This document shows positions 1 to 14,007 of a DNA stretch of 64,000 nucleotides, one piece after another; position 1 is the first letter of the stretch, and every line of letters begins with the position of its first letter. Origin of the DNA: Streptomyces exfoliatus (GTDB taxonomy: Bacteria > Actinomycetota > Actinomycetes > Streptomycetales > Streptomycetaceae); NCBI RefSeq assembly GCF_000725545.1, contig NZ_JNZP01000006.1, positions 62,001 to 126,000 on the forward strand. The letters run 5' to 3'. The notes beneath the pieces were generated by a model. The model saw only the letters and a program-made list of their open reading frames with translations. It did not search any database and was not told where the DNA came from. The position numbers and the translations under genes are program-made.

Positions 1-20
1 CCTTTTCGTTCGGTCGTCAT
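1..20 (-). CDS. Possible start of a gene running off the left edge
   Basis: An ATG on the minus strand (bases 18-20) opens a frame reading MTTERK up to the window edge. It lies 28 bases downstream of the stop of the acyl-CoA synthetase gene, in the same direction, so it could be the next gene of that operon. The upstream G-rich stretch is a poor ribosome-binding site. Too little is visible to assign a family. Confidence 0.3.
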
Positions 21-48
21 GGTCGGGGCCCGATCCGGACGACCGGCC

Positions 49-1605
49 CTAGACCGGGCGTTCCCTGCCCTCCCAGTACGGGTCGCGGAGGCGGCGCTTG
101 TACAGCTTGCCGTTCGGGTCGCGGGGCATGGCCGGGACGAAGTCGACCGACTTCGGGCGCTTGAAGCCGGCGAGGCGGTCGGCGCAGTGGGCCAGGATCT
201 CGGTGGCGAGCGCGGGCCCCGGCGCGTGCCCCTCGGCCGCCTCGACGACCGCCTTGACCTCCTCGCCCCAGTCGGCGTGCGGGATGCCGAAGGCGGCGGC
301 GTCCGCGACGGCGGGGTGGGCGAGCAGCGCCGCCTCGATCTCGGCCGGATAGATGTTGACGCCGCCGGAGATGATCATGTCGATCTTGCGGTCGCGGAGG
401 AAGAGGTAGCCGTCCTCGTCGAGGACGCCGAGGTCCCCGACGGTGAAGAAGTCGCCGATGCGGTTCCTGGCCGTCTTCGCCTCGTCCTTGTGGTACTGGA
501 AGCCGCCGGTGTTCATCTTCAGGTAGACGGTGCCGAGTTCGCCGGGCGGCAGCCGTACGCCGTCGTCGTCGAAGACGGCGAGTTCGCTGATCGGCCAGGC
601 CCGGCCGACCGTGCCGGGCTTCTTCAGCCACTCCTCGGCCGTGGCGAAGGCGCCGCCGCCCTCGCTCGCCGCGTAGTACTCCTCCACACAGCGGCCCCAC
701 CAGTCGATCATCGCCCGTTTCACGTGCTCGGGGCAGGGCGCGGCGCCGTGGATGGCGTGGCGCATCGAGGAGACGTCGTACCGCTCCCGTACCTCCTCCG
801 GGAGGGAAAGGAGCCGGTGGAACTGGGTGGGGACCATGTGGGTGTGGGTGCACGCGTACCGGTCGATCAGGCGGAGCATCTCCTCGGGCGTCCACCGGTC
901 CATCAGGACGAGGGGGTGCCCGATGTGCAGGGCGGCGGCGGCGAACTGGAGCACGGCCGTGTGGTAGAGCGGCGAGCAGACGAGGTGGACGTTGCCGTCG
1001 CCCGGCCGGATGCCGAAGATGCCGAGGAAGCCGCCGAGATGGGTCTCCTCGGGAAGCTTTCCGGGGAGCGGGCGGCGGATCCCCCGGGGCCGTCCGGTGG
1101 TGCCCGAGGTGTAGTTCATGACCCAGCCGAGGGTGCGGCCGGCGGGCGCCTCCCCGCCGTGGTCTCCGAGGAGTTCGGCGTACGGGCGGAAGCCGGGGAT
1201 CGTGCCCACCGCGTACCGGCGGGTGGGCGGGAGTCCTGCCTCGTCGGCGGCGAGGGTGACCGCCTCGGCGAACCGCTCGTGGGCGAGGAGGACCTTGGCG
1301 CCCGAGTCGGCGACGATCCAGGCGATCTCGGGGCCGACGAAGTGGTGGTTGACGGGGACGAGGTAGAACCCGGCCTGGGTGGCGGCGAGATGGGCCGCGA
1401 AGAACTCGGGGCCGTTGGGCAGGACGACGGCGAACGCGTCGCCGCGTTCGAGTCCCGCCGCGCGCAGCCCGTGGACGAGGCGGTTCGCCTCGGTGTGCAG
1501 CCGTCCGGCGGTCCACTCCTCGCCGTCGGGTGCGACCAGTACGGTGCGGCCCGGGTCGGCGGCTGCCTGGGCCCAGAATCCCGTGGGCGCTCCCTGACTA
1601 CTCAT
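49..1605 (-). CDS. Acyl-CoA synthetase (AMP-binding, ANL superfamily)
   Basis: A 518-residue cytoplasmic enzyme predicted to activate a carboxylic acid by ATP-dependent adenylation and pass it to CoA. The phosphate-binding loop YTSGTTGRPRG lies at residues 165-175. The hinge and C-terminal motif (GDLGVLDEDGYLFLRDRKID, then SGGVNIYP) lies near residues 390-420, and the catalytic lysine is probably Lys500 in NGKLYKR. The ATG overlaps the stop of the upstream nitronate monooxygenase gene as ATGA, which decides the start and indicates translational coupling; a longer upstream reading frame is discarded. Pairing with a nitronate monooxygenase is typical of actinobacterial fatty-acid or alicyclic acid catabolism operons. 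The substrate cannot be read from sequence. Confidence 0.9.
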   Translation of the reverse strand: MSSQGAPTGFWAQAAADPGRTVLVAPDGEEWTAGRLHTEANRLVHGLRAAGLERGDAFAVVLPNGPEFFAAHLAATQAGFYLVPVNHHFVGPEIAWIVADSGAKVLLAHERFAEAVTLAADEAGLPPTRRYAVGTIPGFRPYAELLGDHGGEAPAGRTLGWVMNYTSGTTGRPRGIRRPLPGKLPEETHLGGFLGIFGIRPGDGNVHLVCSPLYHTAVLQFAAAALHIGHPLVLMDRWTPEEMLRLIDRYACTHTHMVPTQFHRLLSLPEEVRERYDVSSMRHAIHGAAPCPEHVKRAMIDWWGRCVEEYYAASEGGGAFATAEEWLKKPGTVGRAWPISELAVFDDDGVRLPPGELGTVYLKMNTGGFQYHKDEAKTARNRIGDFFTVGDLGVLDEDGYLFLRDRKIDMIISGGVNIYPAEIEAALLAHPAVADAAAFGIPHADWGEEVKAVVEAAEGHAPGPALATEILAHCADRLAGFKRPKSVDFVPAMPRDPNGKLYKRRLRDPYWEGRERPV

Positions 1606-2711
1606 GCGTCGCTCCGTCCGGCGATGCGGTTGATGCGGTCGACGGCCTTCTCGAAGCCGCGGGTGAGCTCGTCCACGACCTGCTGGACGCCGCGCTCCTC
1701 GTTCATCCGGCCGACGATCTGCCCGACGGGGGTGCCGAGGAGCGGATCGATCTCGTACTTCTGGATACGGGAGACGGCCTCGGCGACCAGGAGCCCCTGG
1801 AGCGGCATGGGGAGCGTGCCGGGTCCCGCCGGGTCGTCCCAGGCGTCGGTCCACTCGGTACGGAGCTGCCGGGCGGGCTTGCCGGTCAGGGCGCGGGAGC
1901 GGACGGTGTCGCCGGATCCCGCGGCGAGGAGCTTGGCGGTGAGGGCGCGGGAGTGCAGGTCGGCCTCGGTGGTGGTGAGCCAGATCGAGCCGAGCCAGAC
2001 GCCCTGGGCGCCGAGGGCGAGCCCGGCGGCGATCTGCTCGCCGCTGCCGATGCCGCCGGCGGCGAGCACGGGCAGCGGGGACACGGCGTCGACGACCTCG
2101 GGGGTGAGGACCATGGAGGCGATCTCGCCGGTGTGGCCGCCGGCCTCGTAGCCCTGGGCGACGACGATGTCGATGCCGGCCTCGGCGTGGTGGCGGGCGT
2201 GGCGGGCGCTGCCGGCGAGGGCGGCGACGAGGACGCCGTGGTCGTGGGCGCGGGCGACGACGTCCGGGGGCGGTGAACCGAGGGCGTTGGCGAGGAGTTT
2301 GATCGGGTAGTCGAAGGCCACGTCGAGCTGGTTGCGGGCGACCTGCTCCATCCAGCCGGTGATGCGCCAGCCGGAGGCCTCGCCCTCGGCGAGTTCGGGC
2401 ACGCCGTGCTTGGCGAGGGTGGCGCGGACGAACGCCCGGTGTCCCTCCGGGATCATGGCCTCGACCTCGGCCTCCGTGACCCCCTCGACCTTCTTCGCGG
2501 GCATCACGACGTCGAGGCCGTAGGGCAGACCGTCGGTGTGCTCCTGCATCCAGTCGAGGTCGCGGGCGAGGTCCTCGGGGGCGGTGTAGCGGACCGCGCC
2601 GAGGACGCCGAACCCGCCGGCTCTGGTGAGTGCGGCGGCCACCGCGGGGAAGGGCGTGAAGCCGAAGATGGCGTGCTCGATCCCCAGGGTGCGACTCAGC
2701 TCCGTCTTCAT
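1602..2711 (-). CDS. Nitronate monooxygenase family flavoprotein
   Basis: A 369-residue FMN-dependent TIM-barrel enzyme of the nitronate monooxygenase (2-nitropropane dioxygenase) family, which oxidises alkyl nitronates. The family glycine-rich FMN and active-site segment is present: VVAQGYEAGGHTG (His193), followed by VLAAGGIGSGEQIAAGLALGAQGVWLGS. It is the first gene of a two-gene or longer minus-strand operon and its stop overlaps the acyl-CoA synthetase start. No strong Shine-Dalgarno sequence precedes the ATG. Some homologues in fatty-acid operons are annotated only as oxidoreductases, so the physiological substrate may not be a nitronate. Confidence 0.88.
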   Translation of the reverse strand: MKTELSRTLGIEHAIFGFTPFPAVAAALTRAGGFGVLGAVRYTAPEDLARDLDWMQEHTDGLPYGLDVVMPAKKVEGVTEAEVEAMIPEGHRAFVRATLAKHGVPELAEGEASGWRITGWMEQVARNQLDVAFDYPIKLLANALGSPPPDVVARAHDHGVLVAALAGSARHARHHAEAGIDIVVAQGYEAGGHTGEIASMVLTPEVVDAVSPLPVLAAGGIGSGEQIAAGLALGAQGVWLGSIWLTTTEADLHSRALTAKLLAAGSGDTVRSRALTGKPARQLRTEWTDAWDDPAGPGTLPMPLQGLLVAEAVSRIQKYEIDPLLGTPVGQIVGRMNEERGVQQVVDELTRGFEKAVDRINRIAGRSDA

Positions 2712-2754
2712 GGGCGGCAGGATGCCTCAGCGGCGCCTCGGAGGGAAGAGGTTT

Positions 2755-2771
2755 TCTGATGGCTCGTCAGA
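2755..2771. promoter_or_regulatory. TetR-like operator between divergent genes
   Basis: An inverted repeat TCTGA-N7-TCAGA sits about 45 bases upstream of the nitronate monooxygenase start and about 58 bases upstream of the serine hydrolase start. The size and spacing fit a TetR-family dimer site. Assignment to any regulator is inference. Confidence 0.4.
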
Positions 2772-2828
2772 TTCCTTGCGGGCGGCACGTCGACGTTTCA
2801 CCGCGGTCCCCGGTGGGAGAGGGTGGGC

Positions 2829-4670
2829 ATGACGGAGGACGCGACACGAGACGGAAGTCTGAGCCGCCGTGCGTTCGGCGGCGGGGTACTGGCCCTGGGA
2901 GGTGCGCTGGTGATCGGAGCGGTGCCAGGCGCCGCCGCCTCCCCGGAGCCGGGGGCGGGGGCGAGGGCGGGGCTCCCCGGCGAGGGGGCCGGGGGCGGCG
3001 GCGGTCCCGCAGCCATGGCGCGACGGACCACGCTGCGGCGCGGTTCGCCCGAGCGCGCCGGACTGCTCTCCGCACCCCTGGACCGGCTGGTCACGGAGGC
3101 GGAGGGTTTCCTCGCGCCGTCCCCCGCCCACCCCTGGTACGCGGGAGCCGTCCTGCTCGCGGGGCGGGGCGGGACCGTCGCCCTGCACCGGGCGATCGGC
3201 TCGGCCGTGCGCTACGCGGCGTACGACGAGAAGACGGACACCGGGATCGAGTTGCCGCCTGAGTGTCAGATTCCCATGACCGAGGACACCGTCTTCGACC
3301 TGGCGTCGGTCTCGAAGCTGTTCACCTCGATCCTGGCGGTGCAGCAGATCGAGCGCGGGAGCCTCGAGCTGGAGGCGAGGGTCACCGCCTACCTGCCGGA
3401 GTTCGGCGGCGGTGGGAAGGGGGACGTCACCGTCCGGCAGCTGCTCACCCACACCTCCGGGTTCCGGTCGTGGATCCCGCTGTACCGGGAGCCGACGCGG
3501 GAGGGGAAGCTGCGGCTGCTCTGGAACGAGACCCTGGCGAACCCGCCGGGCTCCGCGTATCTCTACTCCGACCTGAACCTGATCACGCTCCAGCTCGTCC
3601 TGGAGGAGATCACCGGTCTCGGTCTGGACGTCCTGCTCCACGACGAGATCACCGCTCCGCTCGGGATGCACCGCACGCGTTTCAACCCGCCGCTCTCCTG
3701 GCGGCCGGGGATCGCCGCCACCGAGGACGCCCGGCCACCGTGGTCCGGACTCGACCGGGGCATGGTGTGGGGCGAGGTCCACGACGAGAACGCCCACAGC
3801 CTGGGCGGGATCGCCGGCCACGCCGGGATCTTCTCCCGCGCCTGGGACCTCGCGGTCCTCGCCCGGACGCTCCTCAACGGCGGGGCGTACGGCCGGGCCC
3901 GCATCCTCTCCCCCGCCTCGGTGGACCTGATGTTCACCGACTTCAACACCGCCTTCCCCGGCGACGAGCACGGGCTCGGCTTCGAGCTCCACCAACACTG
4001 GTACATGGGCGCCATGGCCACTCCCCGGACGGCCGGGCACACGGGCTTCACCGGCACCAGCCTCGTCCTGGACCCGACGACCGACGCGTTCCTGATCGTC
4101 CTCGGCAACTCCGTGCACCCGGTGCGTTCCTGGCGCTCCGGCTCCGCACCGCGCGTCGCCACCGCGAACCAGCTGGCGAGAGCCGTGCCCGTACGGCCGG
4201 CCCGAGGCCGCACCGCCTGGTTCTCCGGCATGGAGAGCGGCACCACGGCCACGCTCACGCTGCCCCCGGTGCCCGGCGCGGCACGGTTCGAGTGCGCCCT
4301 GTGGTGGGACACCGAACCGTCCGCCGACGCCGCCCGTCTGGAGGCCTCCGCGGACGGCGGGGCGACCTGGGAAGCGGTGCCGTTCGACACCGTACGCGCG
4401 GGGCGGGAGCCGCTGCCGCACCCGTCGGGGGCGGTGAGCGGCTGGTCGGGCCGGGTCTGGCACCGGCTGACGGCCGAGGTGCCGGAGCGGGGCACCGGCC
4501 CCGTGCGGCTGCGCTGGCGGTACACGACCGACCGGCGGTACGTCGGACGCGGGGTGTACGTGGACGGGATGCGGCTCCTGGACGCGGTCGGGCGGCCGCT
4601 CTTCGACGAGGCGCGGCCGGCGGACGGGGCCCGGATCGAGACGGTGGGGTGGAGCCCCTCGGCGGACTGA
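2829..4670 (+). CDS. Secreted class C beta-lactamase-like serine hydrolase
   Basis: About 613 residues. The N-terminus carries a twin-arginine signal (SRRAFGGG, followed by a hydrophobic stretch ending AAA), so export in folded form through Tat is expected. The serine hydrolase domain has SxxK as Ser160-Val-Ser-Lys163, a YxN-like motif as Tyr247-Ser-Asp249, and HTG near residue 405, as in esterases, D-aminopeptidases and penicillin-binding-protein-like hydrolases. The last 180 or so residues form an extra beta-rich domain not found in minimal beta-lactamases. ATG at 2829 is preferred over GTG at 2823 because GGAGAGGG lies about five bases before it. The substrate is unknown; resistance to beta-lactams cannot be inferred. 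Confidence 0.85.
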   Translation: MTEDATRDGSLSRRAFGGGVLALGGALVIGAVPGAAASPEPGAGARAGLPGEGAGGGGGPAAMARRTTLRRGSPERAGLLSAPLDRLVTEAEGFLAPSPAHPWYAGAVLLAGRGGTVALHRAIGSAVRYAAYDEKTDTGIELPPECQIPMTEDTVFDLASVSKLFTSILAVQQIERGSLELEARVTAYLPEFGGGGKGDVTVRQLLTHTSGFRSWIPLYREPTREGKLRLLWNETLANPPGSAYLYSDLNLITLQLVLEEITGLGLDVLLHDEITAPLGMHRTRFNPPLSWRPGIAATEDARPPWSGLDRGMVWGEVHDENAHSLGGIAGHAGIFSRAWDLAVLARTLLNGGAYGRARILSPASVDLMFTDFNTAFPGDEHGLGFELHQHWYMGAMATPRTAGHTGFTGTSLVLDPTTDAFLIVLGNSVHPVRSWRSGSAPRVATANQLARAVPVRPARGRTAWFSGMESGTTATLTLPPVPGAARFECALWWDTEPSADAARLEASADGGATWEAVPFDTVRAGREPLPHPSGAVSGWSGRVWHRLTAEVPERGTGPVRLRWRYTTDRRYVGRGVYVDGMRLLDAVGRPLFDEARPADGARIETVGWSPSAD

Positions 4671-4709
4671 CCTGCCGCGGCCGTTCGGTAGGGCCTCGGT
4701 GGAGTGACC

Positions 4710-4736
4710 GCCCGCTGTCCTTCGGGGGGGGCGGGC
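4710..4736. terminator. Stem-loop between convergent genes
   Basis: GCCCGC and GCGGGC arms enclose a short loop containing CC-TTC-GG. It lies between the stops of the serine hydrolase (plus) and lysR (minus). The stem is short and no T tract follows, so this is a moderate candidate for a bidirectional terminator. Confidence 0.35.
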
Positions 4737-4741
4737 TTCCG

Positions 4742-5665
4742 TCAGGAGCCCGCTTCCACCCGTTCCGGTTCCGCCGCCGCGCGCAGTTCCGCGAGCAGCG
4801 GGCTGATCAGCGGATGGTCCTCGGCCCCTCGCCGTACCGCCGCGAAGACCCGGCGGGTGGGGGCGACGCCGTCCACGGGGCGGATCGCGACGTCGGTGAG
4901 GTCCATGCCGCGCAGCGCCGAGCGTGGCACCAGGGCCACACCGGCGGACGCGGAGGCCAGCGCGACGACGGCCCGGAAGTCGTCCGACACATGCGCGAAG
5001 CGGGGGGCGAATCCGGCGTATTCGCAGGCCAGGACGGTCACGTCATGACAGGGGTTTCCGGTGGACTGCCCGATCCAGGTGTCCTTGCCGAGGTCGGCGA
5101 GCGCCACCCGCTCCTGGTGCGCGAGCGGGTGGTCGGGCGGCAGGACCGCGTCGAAGGGCTCCGCGTAGAGCGGTACCCGGGTGAGGCGGGCGTCGTCCTC
5201 GCCCGGAGCACCCCGGTACTCGACCGCGACGGCCACGTCGACCTGCCGGTCGAGGACCATGAGCAGGCTCTCGTCGCCCTCGGCGTCCCGCACGCGGACC
5301 CGGATGCCGGGCACGGTGCGGGCCAGGGCCACGAGGGCGGGGGCGACGACGAGCCCGATGCCGGTCGCGAAGGCGGCGACCGTGACCGTACCGGCCGCGC
5401 CGGAGCTGTACGCGGCGAGTTCGGACTCGGCCCGCTCCAACTGGGCGAGAACCGCGTTGGCGTGGCTGAGCAGGATCTCGCCGGCCGGGGTGAGGCGGGC
5501 GCCGCGCGCACTGCGGTCGACCAGGCGGTGACCTGTCTCCTGCTCCAGGGCGGCGAGCTGCTGGGAGACGGCGGAGGGGGTGAGATAGAGCGCGGCGGCC
5601 GCCGCCGTGACCGTGCGGTGGTCGGCCACCGCACGGAGGATGTGCAACCGCCGCGCTTCGATCAT
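4742..5665 (-). CDS. LysR-family transcriptional regulator
   Basis: A 307-residue regulator. Residues 1-62 form the winged helix-turn-helix (LTPSAVSQQLAALEQETGHRLVDR is the recognition region), followed by a LysR substrate-binding domain. The start lies 26 bases after the kbl stop on the same strand, so it is probably the third gene of the tdh-kbl-lysR transcript. That placement suggests a role in threonine or glycine catabolism, although LysR proteins usually sit divergent from their targets. The ligand is unknown. Confidence 0.88.
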   Translation of the reverse strand: MIEARRLHILRAVADHRTVTAAAAALYLTPSAVSQQLAALEQETGHRLVDRSARGARLTPAGEILLSHANAVLAQLERAESELAAYSSGAAGTVTVAAFATGIGLVVAPALVALARTVPGIRVRVRDAEGDESLLMVLDRQVDVAVAVEYRGAPGEDDARLTRVPLYAEPFDAVLPPDHPLAHQERVALADLGKDTWIGQSTGNPCHDVTVLACEYAGFAPRFAHVSDDFRAVVALASASAGVALVPRSALRGMDLTDVAIRPVDGVAPTRRVFAAVRRGAEDHPLISPLLAELRAAAEPERVEAGS

Positions 5666-5691
5666 GCCCCTAGTCTCGCAGGCTTCCCGGA

Positions 5692-6891
<1,200 letters not shown>

Positions 6892-6894
6892 GGG

Positions 6895-7929
6895 TCAGGC
6901 TCCCGCAGTCCAGTCGAGGATGATCTTGCCGCTCTTGCCGGAGGCCGCGTCGTCGAAGGCGGCCTCGAAGTCGGTGTAGGCGTAGCGCCCGGTGATGACG
7001 GGGGCGAGGTCGAGGCCGCCCTCCAGGAGCACCGACATCGCGTACCAGGTCTCGAACATCTCGCGGCCGTAGATGCCCTTGACGGTGATCATGGAGGTGA
7101 CGATCTTCGCCCAGTCGACGGCGAAGTCCTCGCTGGGCAGGCCCAGCATGGCGATCTTGCCGCCGTTGGTCATGTTGGCGACCATGTCCCGCATCGCGTG
7201 CGGGTTGCCGGACATCTCCAGACCGACGTCGAAGCCCTCCTTGAGCCCGAGGGTGCGCTGGCCGTCGGCGATGGTCTGCTCGGCGACGTTGAGGGCGAGC
7301 GTGACGCCCGTCTTGCGCGCCAGGGCGAGGCGCTCCTCGCTGACGTCGGTGATCATGACGCTGCGGGCGCCGGCGTGCTTGGCGACGGCGGCGGCCATGA
7401 TGCCGATCGGGCCCGCGCCGGTGACGAGGACGTCCTCGCCGACGAGCGGGAAGGAGAGCGCCGTGTGGACGGCGTTGCCGAACGGGTCGAAGATCGCGGC
7501 GACGTCGAGGTCGACGGCGACGCGGTGCACCCACACGTTGGAGGCGGGCAGCGCCACGTACTCGGCGAAGGCGCCGTCGCGGCCGACGCCGAGGCCGACG
7601 GTGGCGCGGCAGAGGTGGCGGCGGCCGGCCAGACAGTTGCGGCACTTGCCGCAGACGAGGTGGCCCTCGCCGCTGACCAGGTCGCCGACGGCGATGTCGG
7701 AGACGTCACGACCGACGGAGACGACCTCGCCGACGAACTCGTGGCCGATGGTCAGCGGCGTCGCGATGGTCTTCTGCGCCCAGCCGTCCCAGGAACGGAT
7801 GTGCAGGTCGGTCCCGCAGATACCGGTCCGCTTGACCTTGATCAGTACGTCTCCGGGGCCGGTCTCCGGCTCGGGCACGTCCGTGAGCCAGAGTCCCGGC
7901 TCCGCCTTCAGCTTGACCAGCGCCTTCAA
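6895..7929 (-). CDS. tdh: L-threonine 3-dehydrogenase
   Basis: A 344-residue zinc-dependent medium-chain dehydrogenase that oxidises threonine to 2-amino-3-oxobutyrate with NAD+. Visible residues are catalytic-zinc Cys38 (GICGTDLH) and His63-Glu64 (GHEFVGE), structural-zinc Cys93, Cys96, Cys99 and Cys107, and a glycine-rich NAD loop (VTGAGPIG). The start is a TTG at 7929: GGGAG lies eight bases upstream and the protein then begins MKALVKL as in the family. A longer frame upstream carries non-homologous sequence and is rejected. First gene of the tdh-kbl-lysR operon. Confidence 0.95.
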   Translation of the reverse strand: MKALVKLKAEPGLWLTDVPEPETGPGDVLIKVKRTGICGTDLHIRSWDGWAQKTIATPLTIGHEFVGEVVSVGRDVSDIAVGDLVSGEGHLVCGKCRNCLAGRRHLCRATVGLGVGRDGAFAEYVALPASNVWVHRVAVDLDVAAIFDPFGNAVHTALSFPLVGEDVLVTGAGPIGIMAAAVAKHAGARSVMITDVSEERLALARKTGVTLALNVAEQTIADGQRTLGLKEGFDVGLEMSGNPHAMRDMVANMTNGGKIAMLGLPSEDFAVDWAKIVTSMITVKGIYGREMFETWYAMSVLLEGGLDLAPVITGRYAYTDFEAAFDDAASGKSGKIILDWTAGA

Positions 7930-7998
7930 TGCAACGGCTCCCGACGTGCGTGTCCTGTGATGTGGGGGCGCGGGCACGACTGTGTGCCCAAGATCCCT

Positions 7999-8013
7999 GG
8001 AAGAGAATCTTCC
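7999..8013. promoter_or_regulatory. Palindrome upstream of tdh
   Basis: GGAAGA-GAA-TCTTCC is a perfect 6-3-6 inverted repeat about 70 bases upstream of the tdh start, in the 211-base gap before the next gene. It is a candidate operator for the threonine-degradation operon; the binding protein is unknown. No other element stands out in this gap. Confidence 0.35.
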
Positions 8014-8140
8014 GTACGGAGCGCTCGCGGTCCATCGAGGATTTCTTAAGCGCGCTCGCAGATCAGCTTCACACCACGGGCGGGGCCGGAGCGCGGTCGA
8101 CACGGCCGAACGGAGAGGCCGTCCGCGAAGGCGCCCGTGG

Positions 8141-9727
8141 TCACCGGCCGAGGGCCGCCATCGCCGCGTTGTGGCCGGGGATGCCGCTCACTCCCCCGCC
8201 CCGGACGGCGCCGGCTCCGCACAGCAGCACGTTGGCGTGCCGGGTCTCGACGCCCCAGCGCCCCCCGCCGTCCTGCGTGCCGAGGTCGTCGTCCGCGTAC
8301 GGGAAGGAGAGGTCGCGGTGGAAGATGTGGCCGCCGGGCAGGCGCAGTTCGCGTTCGAGGTCGAGCGGGGTCTTGGCCTCGACACAGGGCCGGCCGTCGG
8401 CGTCGAGGGCGAGGCAGTCGGCGATCGGCTCGTCCAGGTGGGCGTCGAGCTGGTCGAGGGTCGCCGCGAGGAGAGCGGCCCTGGCGCCCTCGTTGTCGTC
8501 GGCGAACAGCCGGGCGGGGGTGTGGAGCCCGAACAGGGTGAGGGTCTGATGACCGGTGGCGGCCAGGTCCCGGCCCAGGATCGTCGGGTCGGTGAGGGAG
8601 TGACAGTAGATCTCGGAGGGCGGGGCGGAGGGCAGCCGCCCGGCGGCGGCCTCGGCGTGGGCGGCGGCCAGCTGCCCGTACCCCTCGGCGATGTGGAAGG
8701 TGCCGGCGAAGGCCTCGTGCGGGTCGACGGAGCGGTCGCGGAGCTTCGGCAGCCGGGTGAGCAGCATGTTGACCTTGAGCTGGGCGCCTTCCGGGGCGGG
8801 CGGGGGCGTGTCGCCGAGGAGGGCGGCGAGGTCGCTGGGCGAGGCGTTGACGAGGACGTGGCCCGCCTCGACCGTTCCTTCGCCGCGGTCCGTGCGGTAG
8901 GTGAGCGCGGCACGGCGCCCGTCGGTCTCGATCCGGGTGACCTCGTGGCCGGTACGCAGGTCGGCGCCCGCGGCGCGGGCTGCTTCCGCGAGGGCGTCGG
9001 TGAGGGCGCCCATGCCGCCCACGGGCACGTCCCAGTCCCCGGTGCCGCCGCCGATGACGTGGTAGAGGAAGCAGCGGTTCTGGAGGAGCGTGGGGTCGTG
9101 GGCGTCGGCGAAGGTGCCGATGAGGGCGTCGGTGAGCACGACACCGCGGACGAGGTCGTCGGCGAAGGTCCGCTCGACGGTGACGCCGAGAGGTTCCTCG
9201 AAGAGCATCCGCCAGGTGTCGGCGTCGTCGACGCGGGCGCGGAGTGCGGCGCGGGTCGGCAGGGGCTCGGTGAGGGTGGGGAAGATACGGCGGGCAGCCC
9301 GGCCGGTGCGGGCGTAGAACCCCTGCCAGGCCTCGTACTCGCGGTCGGAGCCGGTGAGCGCCGCGAAGGAGGCCCGGGTGCGGTCTGTGCCGCCGCCGAC
9401 GAGGAGGCCCCCGTCCCCCTTCGGGGTGTACGACGAGACGGACCGCTTCCGCACGGCGAACCGCAGTCCCAGCTCGCGCACGATCTTCTCGGGAAGGAGC
9501 GAGACGAGGTACGAGTACCGGGAGAGCCGCGCGTCGACCCCGGCGAAGGGCCGGGTGGAGACGGCCGCCCCGCCGGTGGACCCGAGCCGCTCCAGGACGA
9601 GCACGGAGCGGCCCGCGCGGGCCAGGTAGGCGGCGGCGACGAGTCCGTTGTGACCGCCTCCGACGACGACGGCGTCGTAGGAGCGGGCGGGGGCAGGGGC
9701 ACCGTGGAGCGGTGCGGGAAGCGTCAT
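8141..9727 (-). CDS. Phytoene-dehydrogenase-like FAD-dependent oxidoreductase
   Basis: A 528-residue flavoprotein. The N-terminal dinucleotide-binding motif is [20 protein letters not shown] (about residues 20-39), and the C-terminal FAD segment ends [25 protein letters not shown], characteristic of the phytoene desaturase / CrtI superfamily. No carotenoid genes are nearby, so a carotenoid substrate is not supported; similar proteins occur widely as orphan oxidoreductases. It lies 56 bases downstream of the MarR gene on the same strand and may be under that regulator's control. Confidence 0.85.
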   Translation of the reverse strand: MTLPAPLHGAPAPARSYDAVVVGGGHNGLVAAAYLARAGRSVLVLERLGSTGGAAVSTRPFAGVDARLSRYSYLVSLLPEKIVRELGLRFAVRKRSVSSYTPKGDGGLLVGGGTDRTRASFAALTGSDREYEAWQGFYARTGRAARRIFPTLTEPLPTRAALRARVDDADTWRMLFEEPLGVTVERTFADDLVRGVVLTDALIGTFADAHDPTLLQNRCFLYHVIGGGTGDWDVPVGGMGALTDALAEAARAAGADLRTGHEVTRIETDGRRAALTYRTDRGEGTVEAGHVLVNASPSDLAALLGDTPPPAPEGAQLKVNMLLTRLPKLRDRSVDPHEAFAGTFHIAEGYGQLAAAHAEAAAGRLPSAPPSEIYCHSLTDPTILGRDLAATGHQTLTLFGLHTPARLFADDNEGARAALLAATLDQLDAHLDEPIADCLALDADGRPCVEAKTPLDLERELRLPGGHIFHRDLSFPYADDDLGTQDGGGRWGVETRHANVLLCGAGAVRGGGVSGIPGHNAAMAALGR

Positions 9728-9783
9728 GGCTCATGCTCACACGGGGGCGGCCGGCGAGGAAGGGAGCGGATCGCCCGGCGGCC

Positions 9784-10206
9784 CTAGCGGGAGGCGAGCC
9801 GCTCGAGGAGGGCGGCGCTCTGCGCCAGCAAGGCCCGCTCCTCGTCGGTGAGTTCGGCCTCGATGGCCCGCGCGAGCCAGCCGACCCTGCGACCGCGCTC
9901 CGCTTCGAGCGCGGCCCGGCCCGCGTCGGACAGCTCGACCAGCGACTTGCGGCCGTCCGTGGGGTGCGCCCTGCGAGTGATCAGGTCCTGCTCCATGAGC
10001 AGTCCCACCGCCCGGGCCATCGACTGGGGGCGTACCTGCTGATCGGCGGCGAGGTCGCTGGTCGTCATGGCGCCGTGGCGGTCGAGTGCTCCCAGTACGG
10101 CGACCTGGCCCAGCGGGATGCGGTCCTCGTGCTTGACGCGTCGGGTGAGCTTGCCCATCGCCGTGCGCAGTTCGGCGGCGATGGCGGCGGCTTCCGGGGT
10201 GGGCAT
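9784..10206 (-). CDS. MarR-family transcriptional regulator
   Basis: A 140-residue winged-helix regulator. The helix-turn-helix region is MTTSDLAADQQVRPQSMARAV, with the wing at ITRRAHPTDGRKSLVELS. ATG at 10206 gives the normal family length; upstream extension would translate the repeat-rich promoter and is rejected. The gene is divergent from an enolase gene and co-directional with the downstream oxidoreductase. The intergenic repeats at 10261-10329 are its likely binding sites. The effector is unknown. Confidence 0.88.
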   Translation of the reverse strand: MPTPEAAAIAAELRTAMGKLTRRVKHEDRIPLGQVAVLGALDRHGAMTTSDLAADQQVRPQSMARAVGLLMEQDLITRRAHPTDGRKSLVELSDAGRAALEAERGRRVGWLARAIEAELTDEERALLAQSAALLERLASR

Positions 10207-10270
10207 AGGGCACTTTAGCCCGTCGGCCGGCAGAGCGGTGCAGCTGACCTGGGCGGGAACGCTGTGCAGC

Positions 10271-11716
<1,446 letters not shown>

Positions 11717-11754
11717 ACACCGCGGCGGGCGTGCCCCCGGGCGGGCGGGGCCGG

Positions 11755-13988
<2,234 letters not shown>

Positions 13989-14007
<19 letters not shown>

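Noticed and set aside
19..2151. A 710-codon open frame on the plus strand
   Set aside because: It is antisense to the acyl-CoA synthetase and nitronate monooxygenase genes, has low-complexity Gly/Val/Asp-rich sequence and no family motifs; a product of high-GC codon bias.
2829..4670. Beta-lactam resistance gene
   Set aside because: SxxK and YxN-like motifs are shared by many esterases and peptidases; the extra C-terminal domain and altered YSD motif do not support a resistance assignment.
8141..9727. Carotenoid biosynthesis gene (crtI)
   Set aside because: The superfamily motif is present but no phytoene synthase, GGPP synthase or other carotenoid gene lies nearby.
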